Assembly (NCBI GenBank): GCA_027484315.1
Contig: JAIXTE010000142.1
Location: 1 to 49,289, forward strand
DNA: 49,289 nt
Source of the DNA: Burkholderiales bacterium
GTDB lineage: Bacteria; Pseudomonadota; Gammaproteobacteria; Burkholderiales; Burkholderiaceae_B
Reading direction: 5' to 3'
In this document: piece after piece, positions 42,838 through 49,289 of the stretch
Layout of the letters: each line of letters begins with the position of its first letter
Position numbering within the stretch: the stretch's first letter is position 1
The notes under the pieces: generated by a model
Seen by the model: the letters and a program-made list of their open reading frames with translations, nothing else
Told to the model about the DNA's origin: nothing
Database searches by the model: none
Position numbers and translations under genes: made by a program

Positions 42838-43299
42838 ATGGACAGCAAACTATCACTGGACAAAAAATCAAGCGCAGCCCTGAATTACGACGCTGTACTG
42901 GCTGATCTGGAGTCCATTGAACCTTTGATTTCAATTTTTCCAAAACTTGAAAGCCTCACCAAGCTGGGTCCCAATGCGTACGAGTGGAAGCTCAAGCCCA
43001 TCGGTGCCATGGGTGTATCACACGCTGTGCACTATGCGGCCACTTACGAGGTGGACAAAGCCAAAGGTCGGTTGAGTTTCAAGGCCAAGGAAGGTGTAGG
43101 CAATGCCAATCTGTCTGGATATTTTCAGTTCAAGCCCAATGGCGACAAAGTTGACATTGAGGTGGAAATCAACGGTTTGTTGCGCGACATCAAGGTGCCC
43201 ATGTTGTTGAAAGCCGCCACGCCTGGTTTTATCAAAACAATGTTTGACGGCTTGCTAGACCGCTTTATTGAAAAGCTTGGAGAAAAATATGGCAAGTGA
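42838..43299 (+). CDS. SRPBCC-like protein
   Basis: A 153-residue soluble protein with AGGAG 8 bases before the ATG. The pattern of a first helix, antiparallel strands (YEWKLKPIGAMGV, HYAATYEVDKAKGRLSF, GYFQFKPNGDKVDIEVEI) and a long C-terminal helix (FIKTMFDGLLDRFIEKLGEK) fits the START/SRPBCC ligand-binding fold, CoxG-like. Ligand unknown. The stop overlaps the next gene by 11 bases, which suggests that the two products work together. Confidence 0.78.
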   Translation: MDSKLSLDKKSSAALNYDAVLADLESIEPLISIFPKLESLTKLGPNAYEWKLKPIGAMGVSHAVHYAATYEVDKAKGRLSFKAKEGVGNANLSGYFQFKPNGDKVDIEVEINGLLRDIKVPMLLKAATPGFIKTMFDGLLDRFIEKLGEKYGK

Positions 43300-43693
43300 C
43301 AAGCCTGTCAACTACGACGCGGGAAAGGCCATGCGCACCAAAGTATTGGGCGCCGACTACGTGGCCAAGGCTGTCTCGAATCCGGATGATTTTGCGGCAC
43401 CTTTGCAGGACATTGTGACATCGCATGCGTGGGGCACAGTGTGGCCTCGAGAGGGCCTTGAGCCACGCATTCGAAGCATTGCAACCGTGTCCATGCTGAT
43501 CGCGCTCAATCGCCCCAATGAGTTGAAGTTGCACATGCGCGGCGCGATCAACAACGGAGTTACACCCAATGAGTTGCGAGAATTGATCATTCACGCCAGC
43601 GTGTATTGTGGTTTCCCGGCAGCCATGGACAGCATGCGTCAGGCCAAGGCACTGCTTGAAGAGCTGGAAGTCGAAAAACAGGCTGCGAAGTAA
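43289..43693 (+). CDS. Carboxymuconolactone decarboxylase (CMD) family protein
   Basis: 134 residues from the ATG at 43289, with GGAG 7 bases upstream. The CMD core is clear: WGTVWPREGLEPRIRSIATVSMLIALNR, then LKLHMRGAINNGVTPNELRELIIHASVYCGFPAAMDSM (landmarks: WPREGLEPRIRS, GVTPNELRELIIH, CGFPAA). The AhpD-type CxxC is absent; the conserved Glu, His and single Cys match PcaC-like members. A decarboxylase acting in aromatic breakdown is possible, but no pca genes are near. The strong hairpin at 43713 ends this unit. Confidence 0.87.
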   Translation: MASDKPVNYDAGKAMRTKVLGADYVAKAVSNPDDFAAPLQDIVTSHAWGTVWPREGLEPRIRSIATVSMLIALNRPNELKLHMRGAINNGVTPNELRELIIHASVYCGFPAAMDSMRQAKALLEELEVEKQAAK

Positions 43694-43712
43694 GCACCAG
43701 GTTTGCAGATAA

Positions 43713-43755
43713 AAAAAACCGGCTGCAGGTTATTAAATCCTGCAGCCGGTTTTTT
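43713..43755. terminator. Bidirectional rho-independent terminator
   Basis: AAAAAACCGGCTGCAGG (43713-43729) and CCTGCAGCCGGTTTTTT (43739-43755) pair perfectly over 17 bp, with a 9-base AT-rich loop and terminal A and T runs on both strands. It serves the CMD gene on plus and the ferredoxin-NADP reductase on minus. Confidence 0.93.
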
Positions 43756-43769
43756 ATGGGTATATAGAA

Positions 43770-44546
43770 TTATTTTTCGACGAATGCACGCTCGAAAACA
43801 TAGTCTCCGGGTTCGCCCACACCGGGAGAAACCACAAAGCCTTTGCTGTCCAGAATGCTTCGAATGTCGGCAAGCATGCTAGGGCTTCCGCAAATCATTG
43901 CGCGATCTGTCTCGGGGTTAAGCGGAGGTAATCCAACGTCATTACACAGCTCGCCGTTTTCCATCAAAGTGGTAATACGCCCCACATTCTTGAATTCTTC
44001 GCGGGTAACCGTTGGGTAATACACCAGCTTGTCGCGCACCATGTCGCCAAAAAATTCGTTGTTGGGCAATTCCTCGCTGATGAATTCACTGTAGGCCAGC
44101 TCATTCACATAGCGCACGCCGTGAACCAGAATGACCTTTTCAAAGCGTTCGTACACTTCAGGGTCTTTGATCAGGCTCATGAAGGGCGCCAGGCCGGTGC
44201 CAGTACCAAACATGAACAGGTTCTTGCCTGGTTTCAGGTCGTCGAGAATCAGTGTGCCTGTTGGCTTTTTGCCCACCAGCACAGAATCACCCACCTTCAA
44301 GTGTTGCAGTCGGGAGGTCAGCTTGCCGTCAGGCACCTTGATGCTGAAAAACTCAAGGTGTTCTTCATAATTGGCACTTGCAATGCTGTAAGCCCGCAGC
44401 AATGGCTTGCCTTCCACTTCCAGTCCGATCATCACAAAATGTCCGTTGTGAAAACGCAGACCCGGGCTTCGGGTAGTTTTGAAGCTGAACAGGGTGTCGT
44501 TCCAGTGGTGAACTTCCGTGACTTGTTCTTGAATTAGATTTGACAT
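43770..44546 (-). CDS. fpr: Ferredoxin--NADP+ reductase
   Basis: 258 residues from the ATG at 44546, the usual size of the bacterial class; the frame extends 19 codons further up, but those are not conserved. FAD binding: LRAYSIASANYEE (RxYS); NADP binding: FMFGTGTGLAPFMSLI and AMICGSPSML; the C-terminal AFVEK is the class signature that covers FAD. It moves electrons between NADPH and ferredoxin or flavodoxin, often in oxidative stress. The end abuts the bidirectional terminator. It is divergent from the alpha/beta hydrolase. Confidence 0.93.
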   Translation of the reverse strand: MSNLIQEQVTEVHHWNDTLFSFKTTRSPGLRFHNGHFVMIGLEVEGKPLLRAYSIASANYEEHLEFFSIKVPDGKLTSRLQHLKVGDSVLVGKKPTGTLILDDLKPGKNLFMFGTGTGLAPFMSLIKDPEVYERFEKVILVHGVRYVNELAYSEFISEELPNNEFFGDMVRDKLVYYPTVTREEFKNVGRITTLMENGELCNDVGLPPLNPETDRAMICGSPSMLADIRSILDSKGFVVSPGVGEPGDYVFERAFVEK

Positions 44547-44746
44547 GGTTGCAGCGTGTAGTCTCGTGAGTTTTTCAATCGGCCCAATGATAGCGCACTG
44601 CACCGTAAAACGCTGTAAGTTGTTCTATTTTTTAGTTATTTGCTTATTTGGAGTTTCCACTCTAACCGGGCTGCAAGAATCGGCGTGCAATGGGGGTTAT
44701 AAAGGTGCAGAGCAGCACGTTACAACATCCAATAAGGGCAAACCCC

Positions 44747-45691
44747 ATGACAGAGACAAAAAACAAACAACGACTGAAAAACCAGATGACCGTGCGTTCA
44801 GGTGACATTGATCTGGCCGTCAACAGCCACGGTGAGCCTCACAATCCAACCATCGTACTGGTTCATGGATACCCCGATTCCAGCAGCGTTTGGGACCCGG
44901 TGGTTGATATTCTCAAGCACCATTTCCACGTTGTGACTTACGATGTGCGTGGCTGTGGAAAGTCTGCTGCACCATCAAGCATGTGGGATTATTCTCTGGC
45001 CAGGTTGTCGGAAGACCTGCAGGCCGTTATTCGTGCCGTGTGCCCAACTCAACCGGTGCACTTGGTTGCCCACGACTGGGGTTCAATCCAGACTTGGGAA
45101 AGCGTGACCGATCATCGGCTCAAATCCCGTATCGCCAGTTACACCAGCATATCCGGTCCTTGCCTGGATCACATTGGCATGTGGATCCGCAATGGTCTCT
45201 CCGGCAATAACCGCAATGCCTTGGGCCCAGTGTTGGGGCAGATGTTGAGCTCTTGGTATGTGTATGCCTTTCAGCTTCCGTTTTTGGCTCCCACATTCTG
45301 GAAGCTTGGGCTGGACAAGGCATGGCCTGGCATTGTCAGGAAAATGGAAGGCGTAGCACATGCAGTGAACCCCACCCAGCGCAAAGACGGGGTGAACGGC
45401 ATTAATCTGTACAGGGCCAACATGCTGCCCCGTATAGGCAAACCGCGTTTGCGTCAAACCGACGTGCCTGTGCAATTGCTCGTGCCTACCAAAGACAAGT
45501 TTGTGACACCTCACTTGGTGGAGTCATGTTATCCCTATGCGCATCACGTGTGGCGTAGGGACATCGATGCACACCATTGGGTCGTGCAAAGCCACTCGGA
45601 GTGGGTTGCCAACTGCGTGTCTGAATTTGTGGAGTTTGCCGAAACCGGTCGCGAAAACCCAGGTTTGGCCAAGGCAAAAGTGCAAGGCTAA
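44747..45691 (+). CDS. Alpha/beta hydrolase, epoxide hydrolase/dehalogenase type
   Basis: 314 residues from the ATG at 44747, with AAGGG 8 bases upstream. LVHGYPDSSSVWDPV holds the HGxP oxyanion motif, and YDVRGCGKSAAP is typical of the family. The nucleophile elbow is VAHDWGS with Asp110 instead of Ser, as in epoxide hydrolases and haloalkane dehalogenases; the partner His is in DAHHWVVQSH. Related domains occur fused to SDR enzymes in EphD-type proteins. The substrate is not fixed by sequence. The 200-base gap before it has no clear promoter. Confidence 0.86.
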   Translation: MTETKNKQRLKNQMTVRSGDIDLAVNSHGEPHNPTIVLVHGYPDSSSVWDPVVDILKHHFHVVTYDVRGCGKSAAPSSMWDYSLARLSEDLQAVIRAVCPTQPVHLVAHDWGSIQTWESVTDHRLKSRIASYTSISGPCLDHIGMWIRNGLSGNNRNALGPVLGQMLSSWYVYAFQLPFLAPTFWKLGLDKAWPGIVRKMEGVAHAVNPTQRKDGVNGINLYRANMLPRIGKPRLRQTDVPVQLLVPTKDKFVTPHLVESCYPYAHHVWRRDIDAHHWVVQSHSEWVANCVSEFVEFAETGRENPGLAKAKVQG

Positions 45692-45701
45692 AATACGAAA
45701 A

Positions 45702-45735
45702 GAAATCAAAAAGCCCCGTGAGGCTTTTTGATTTC
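45702..45735. terminator. Bidirectional rho-independent terminator
   Basis: GAAATCAAAAAGCC (45702-45715) and GGCTTTTTGATTTC (45722-45735) form a perfect 14-bp stem with a 6-base loop and A/T runs in the arms, between convergent genes ending at 45691 and 45749. Confidence 0.88.
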
Positions 45736-45748
45736 AACTGTGGATATT

Positions 45749-46990
45749 TTAGATGATGCCCAGCTTGATCATCACCATCAATTGACCTTCACCAACCAGG
45801 CCACCCAAAATGGCGCCGGTCATGATCAGAATCCATTCTTCCTGTTTGAAAACCGGGCGCAACAAGCCCTCGAATTCTAGTGGTGTCATCGCCTGCATTT
45901 TCTTGCCCACCACGTTTTCGATGTCCAACGAGGTTTGGACATAGGATTCTGCGTGCATGATGACATCGGCCAGGCGCGCCATCAGCATTTCAGAGGTGTC
46001 CTGTTTCATGCGCTGGAATGATTCGGCGCCAACAGCCATCACTACAAACGGTTTGACTATGCTGGCCTTGCTGTCGACCATTTCCCGCACACGCTCATCC
46101 ACCATTTTTTGAACCCGTTCTGACAAGGGGCCTGCCACCATTTCACCAATGATGGTTTGGGGGGTCAGAATGTCACGGGCAATAATCTTGGCGTAGTCTG
46201 CAGCCACTTTCTGCTGACGCTTCAAAAACAGTCCCTGGATGGTGTACGAACCAAACGGAATCGGCTTTTTGGGCTCGAACAGAATGTTCAGCGCAATCCA
46301 GTCAGATATGAAGCCGACCAGGAAACCGAAGACCGGCAAGATCCATGGCTCTTTCAGCAAGACCCACAACACCATTTGCACAACACCGATCATGAAACCG
46401 AAATACAGGCCGGATACGCCAAAGAACTTGAATTCTTCGCGACCCACCTCTTGAAAAATCCGGTTCAGCAGGTGCTTGTCTTTCATCAGAATGCGAATGA
46501 CCAGCGCTTTCAGATCCAGAATTTCATCAATGTTTCCTTTGATGTCTTCCATAACACTGGCAATCACGCCAGGTACGTCTTTCTTCACTCGGTCGATCAG
46601 TTTCTTTTGAGCAAAGTTGGGAAGGCTTTCCCAAAGTCTTGGCTGATGCTTGGACATCACCTCACGAATGATTGTCTCAATCACCTCCATGGCCGGGCCT
46701 TCAAGCTCCTTGCCCAAGCGCTCTGAATCCAGTTTTGAAACCACCTCATTCACGGAAACCAGCTTCGTGGTGATGGTGTCAACTGCAATGGACGCCATCC
46801 GCAGTGCGTTGCGCGGCACAATGCCTTGCCAGCCAAAGAATGGTCGAATACCCACAAACTTCATGGGGTAAAACATCATTTTCACCGCTGCAATTTTGGT
46901 GATGTAGCCCAGAATGGCCGCTACAACAGGGATCGAGAGGTAGAAAAGATAGTTTTGCTGAACATCAGCGTAAATAGTTCCCCAATCCAT
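45749..46990 (-). CDS. DUF445 family membrane protein (paralog A)
   Basis: A 413-residue protein with GGGGA upstream of the ATG. An N-terminal membrane helix (about 15-40, YLSIPVVAAILGYITKIAAVKMMFYP) is followed by helical cytoplasmic regions, two central helices (about 195-240) and a last helix near the C terminus (ILIMTGAILGGLVGEGQLMVM). Family landmarks are MMFYPMKFVGIRPFFGWQGIVP, LWESLPNF and FISDWIALNILFEP. DUF445 (YjiN/YheB-like) proteins have no firmly known job. It is divergent from a paralog at 47177. Confidence 0.87.
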   Translation of the reverse strand: MDWGTIYADVQQNYLFYLSIPVVAAILGYITKIAAVKMMFYPMKFVGIRPFFGWQGIVPRNALRMASIAVDTITTKLVSVNEVVSKLDSERLGKELEGPAMEVIETIIREVMSKHQPRLWESLPNFAQKKLIDRVKKDVPGVIASVMEDIKGNIDEILDLKALVIRILMKDKHLLNRIFQEVGREEFKFFGVSGLYFGFMIGVVQMVLWVLLKEPWILPVFGFLVGFISDWIALNILFEPKKPIPFGSYTIQGLFLKRQQKVAADYAKIIARDILTPQTIIGEMVAGPLSERVQKMVDERVREMVDSKASIVKPFVVMAVGAESFQRMKQDTSEMLMARLADVIMHAESYVQTSLDIENVVGKKMQAMTPLEFEGLLRPVFKQEEWILIMTGAILGGLVGEGQLMVMIKLGII

Positions 46991-47176
46991 TAAAGGTGTC
47001 CCCTTGGAATTTTAATTTTTGTTGGTAAAGTGTGCAGATATATAGCCACTGATATATTTTTTTGACGGCCAATTCTAATCTGTGTTGTCTCCTTCGCCAG
47101 TATAACGATCAATCAAGCCCTCCATAGGGGCGAAAATTAGATCAAATATTTTAATAATTACTTCAGGAACAGCGTT

Positions 47177-48439
47177 TTGGATTTTTCCTTTATTCATTTG
47201 GGTTTACCCCTGTGGGCTGTTTGTTTACTCATGGCCTTGTCTGGTTTGCTTCTGGCATGGTTTTTCCAGGCGGCAGCCTTGTGGCTGATGTTCAATCCCA
47301 AGGAGTTCAAGGGGTGGCGAATACCCCTGTTTCGAAAGCTTGGGTTGCACCAGTTGGGTCTGGAAGGCCTGGGCTGGCAAGGGCTGGTGCCGCATCAAAA
47401 GGCGGTTATGGCGGAAATTGCCGTTCGTTTGATGACCCACAAACTGTTGCCTCTCGATGAAATGATCAAGCGCATTCCCGCACAAGGGTTGTCGGATCGC
47501 TTGACACCGCCTATGCAGGAAACAGCAGATTTTGCTTGTCGGGAAGTCATGCTCAAGCACAAACCCACTTTGTGGGAAAGTTTGCCGAGCTTTCTTCAGA
47601 ACTCGATTATTTTCAAAATAAGAGCCATCGTTCCTGAAGTGTCCCGCCAAATTATCCTCGATCTTCAGAAAAAGCCGGCATATTACTTAAGCCTCAAGAC
47701 ATTGGTTCTTGAAGTAATAACCAGCAAGCCCTTCCTGGTTGTTGATCTTTTCAAAAGCGCGGGAAAAGATCCAATGGCCTACCTTGTACGGTTTTCATTG
47801 TTTGCGGGTCTCGTCGTTGGCCTGTTGCTGGTCGTGGCGTCTTTGTTCGGTCTTCAATGGTATTGGCTGCTTGTACTGGGAGCGATTGCAGGTGGTTTGG
47901 CCAATGAGCTGGCGCTTGAAAGTCTGTTTTTCCACCCTGAGCACGGCACCGTCCGTCTGGGAAAATTCACAGGTTTCTTCTTTCGGGATCAGCGTCACAT
48001 TTCCGAATTGTTCGCCCAGACTGCCGCAAGAGATGTATTGACCACAGAAAACATTGTTTTGGCTTTGTGCAGAGGACCCAACTCGAAAAATTTGTCCTCC
48101 CTCATTGACTACCATGTTCAACGCGTGATGGACATGGAATCCAGCGGAATCAAGCCCCTGCTGGTTGCCATACTGGGTGCCGAGCAGTGGGTTGCCATCA
48201 AACGGGATGCCGCCTCAATTTTTGCGACCAAGCTGGAAGCGCATCTGATGGCCGCCCGTGTGTATCTCAATGACGCGCTGAGGATTGAAGAGGTCATCGT
48301 GGAACGCTTGTCAGCCTTGCCCGCGCTTGAATTTGAAAAAGCGCTCCGCCCGGTTTTTTCTCGATATGAATGGATGATGCCATTGATTGGGGGTGTTTGG
48401 GGTGCGCTTCTTGCCGCGGTGCTTTTGGTTCTGCTTTAA
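47177..48439 (+). CDS. DUF445-like membrane protein (paralog B)
   Basis: A 420-residue protein starting at TTG 47177, with AGGAA 8 bases upstream. It has the same architecture as the protein at 45749: an N-terminal helix and LMFNPKEFKGWRIP, GWQGLVPHQKAVMAEIAVRLM, HKPTLWESLPSF, central helices with GGLANELALESLFF and a C-terminal pair. Similarity is clear in blocks but lower overall, so the duplication is old. The 186-base gap between the two starts is AT-rich and holds GATATAT twice (47037 and 47051). Function unknown. Confidence 0.82.
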   Translation: MDFSFIHLGLPLWAVCLLMALSGLLLAWFFQAAALWLMFNPKEFKGWRIPLFRKLGLHQLGLEGLGWQGLVPHQKAVMAEIAVRLMTHKLLPLDEMIKRIPAQGLSDRLTPPMQETADFACREVMLKHKPTLWESLPSFLQNSIIFKIRAIVPEVSRQIILDLQKKPAYYLSLKTLVLEVITSKPFLVVDLFKSAGKDPMAYLVRFSLFAGLVVGLLLVVASLFGLQWYWLLVLGAIAGGLANELALESLFFHPEHGTVRLGKFTGFFFRDQRHISELFAQTAARDVLTTENIVLALCRGPNSKNLSSLIDYHVQRVMDMESSGIKPLLVAILGAEQWVAIKRDAASIFATKLEAHLMAARVYLNDALRIEEVIVERLSALPALEFEKALRPVFSRYEWMMPLIGGVWGALLAAVLLVLL

Positions 48440-48459
48440 ATACCGGCTTTTGAATCCAT

Positions 48460-48488
48460 CCGATATCGCCCGGAGTATTACCGATATC
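48460..48488. promoter_or_regulatory. Tandem CCGATATC repeats before the adhesin gene
   Basis: CCGATATC occurs at 48460-48467 and 48481-48488, exact copies 21 bases apart (two helical turns), each with the palindrome GATATC. They lie 36-64 bases before the adhesin start, where a transcription factor would act. The factor is unknown. Confidence 0.45.
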
Positions 48489-48523
48489 CCCTTGATTATA
48501 AAAAAACAGTTTTTGGAGGCAAC

Positions 48524-49289
48524 ATGTCGAGTCAGGTAATTGGTTCAGTCAACGAATTGGAAGGCCCCGTCAGTCTCATGCGAGATGGTGAAACCCGTTC
48601 GCTTGCGCGCGGGGACTCCATTTTGGCTGGCGATGTCATCACCGCCAGTGACTCTGGTCGCACGTCGATTGTTCTTTCGAACAGCTATGGTGAGCCCATT
48701 GGTAACCTGCTGGTAGCACCCACAGGAAGCGTGATCGCTGACACCACAACCAAGAACGGACAAACCGCTTTTGTGTTTGAAGCGCTTTCTGATGATGGAG
48801 TGACTTTGTCGAACCTGGACCCGGACTTTGCCAACCTGGTTGAATTGCAGGGTGTTGGCCAGACCGGTGGTGGAATGTTCGGATTGTTTGGTGGTGGTTT
48901 GTTGGCCGGTGGCTCGATGGGCGGTGCTGCTGCCGCTGTAGGTGCTGGTGCCATTGGTTTGGGCTTGCTGGCCTCCAGCGATGACGAAGGCTCTGGCCCA
49001 ACCAGTTCCGGTGGCACTCCTGTTGGCGGCAATGACGGAGGTACTGATGGTGGCACTGATGATGGTGGCACAGACGGTGGAACAGATACGGGCGGAACGA
49101 CAGGGACCCCCCTGGATGCTGTGCTTGATCCAGTCCTACAGGCTTTGGCGGGTACGCCGCTGGCTGCCGTTTCAGAACCGTTGAGCGATGCGCTGGGCAT
49201 GCTTGGTGACGCAGCAGGCGGCGCCGGTGGCGGAACAGACGGCCCAACAGGAACCCCGCTGGATGCAGTGCTTGGCCCATTGGCTGATG
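48524..49289 (+). CDS. N-terminal part of a retention-module (BapA/LapA-like) surface adhesin
   Basis: Open from the ATG at 48524 to the window edge (255 codons, no stop), with GGAGG 7 bases upstream. Residues 1-75 (GSVNELEGPVSLMRDGETRS, LARGDSILAGDVITASDSGR) match the N-terminal retention module of large type-I-secreted adhesins. A Gly/Ala-rich hydrophobic stretch (about 113-150) follows, then a Gly-Thr-Asp linker and the imperfect repeat TGTPLDAVL, seen twice (DNA about 49107 and 49248). The full protein is expected to be very long with repeats and a C-terminal secretion signal. LapD/LapG-type control would be inference. Confidence 0.82.
   Translation, partial: MSSQVIGSVNELEGPVSLMRDGETRSLARGDSILAGDVITASDSGRTSIVLSNSYGEPIGNLLVAPTGSVIADTTTKNGQTAFVFEALSDDGVTLSNLDPDFANLVELQGVGQTGGGMFGLFGGGLLAGGSMGGAAAAVGAGAIGLGLLASSDDEGSGPTSSGGTPVGGNDGGTDGGTDDGGTDGGTDTGGTTGTPLDAVLDPVLQALAGTPLAAVSEPLSDALGMLGDAAGGAGGGTDGPTGTPLDAVLGPLAD

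Noticed and set aside
48639..49280. A Pro/Gln/His-rich minus-strand frame opposite the adhesin
   Set aside because: Its composition is the mirror of the Gly/Thr/Asp repeats; the plus frame has a strong ribosome site and a recognised N-terminal module.
1..49289. CRISPR arrays, tRNA or rRNA genes, insertion sequences, prophage genes
   Set aside because: I looked for spaced direct repeats, cloverleaf-like runs and transposase or integrase motifs and saw none; small structured RNAs could still be missed by eye.

Overview
The window looks like a chromosomal segment of a Gram-negative betaproteobacterium, most likely order Burkholderiales. Limnobacter or a relative is a guess from gene content and moderate GC, not a tested assignment. 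Support comes from the complete urt-ure urea cluster, MetE/MetR, periplasmic lipoproteins, a DUF1329 exported protein, a Kef-type antiporter with a UbiB-family kinase, and the start of a retention-module adhesin. I saw no rRNA, tRNA, CRISPR array, insertion sequence or prophage. Coding density is high, and no gene-free stretch exceeds about 220 bases.

Region 1 (1-10242, all plus strand) is a urea acquisition and breakdown unit. It holds the end of urtA, then urtBCDE (ATP-driven urea uptake), then ureD-ureA-ureB-ureC-ureE-ureF-ureG (nickel urease and its assembly proteins), then a short His-rich membrane protein that may be a reduced UreJ/HupE relative. Most neighbours overlap by 4-14 bases or lie within 30 bases, so transcription and translation are probably coupled.

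Region 2 (10346-16726) has a lipoprotein and a convergent pair of small genes behind a near-perfect Fur box. A saccharopine-dehydrogenase-like reductase follows. Next comes an unusual pair: a FeeM-like N-acyl amino acid synthase 5 bases ahead of a 970-residue 7TM-PAS-GGDEF(degenerate)-EAL protein.

Region 3 (16696-28142) holds an MscS-type channel coupled to a Kef/CPA2 antiporter and a thiolase. It continues with the divergent metE/metR pair and its operators, a divergent SbtA-like permease and CbbR-like regulator, and a two-gene acyl-CoA oxidation unit (SDR plus LCAD-type dehydrogenase) behind a TetR-type palindrome.

Region 4 (28220-37603) is the least ordinary metabolic stretch. Two paralogous spermidine-synthase-like proteins lacking the polyamine-synthase motifs bracket an Mpo1-like membrane protein, a membrane-anchored class III aminotransferase and a phosphatidylserine decarboxylase. 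A thioesterase, a DUF2237 protein, an LCMT-like methyltransferase, a DUF1329 protein and a UbiB-family kinase follow.

Region 5 (37819-49289) holds a pseudo-receiver protein, an MBL-fold lipoprotein, a small membrane protein behind a LexA-like site, a dienelactone hydrolase, a hybrid histidine kinase, an SRPBCC/CMD pair, a ferredoxin-NADP reductase and an Asp-nucleophile alpha/beta hydrolase. Two divergent DUF445 paralogs follow, then the 5' part of a large surface adhesin cut by the window edge.

The strongest leads are the acyl-synthase/EAL pair, the Fur-controlled small-gene operon, the His-rich insertion in MetE, the duplicated SpeE-like genes around the aminotransferase/PSD block, and the divergent DUF445 pair. 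All similarity statements rest on reading the translated sequence; no database search was run.
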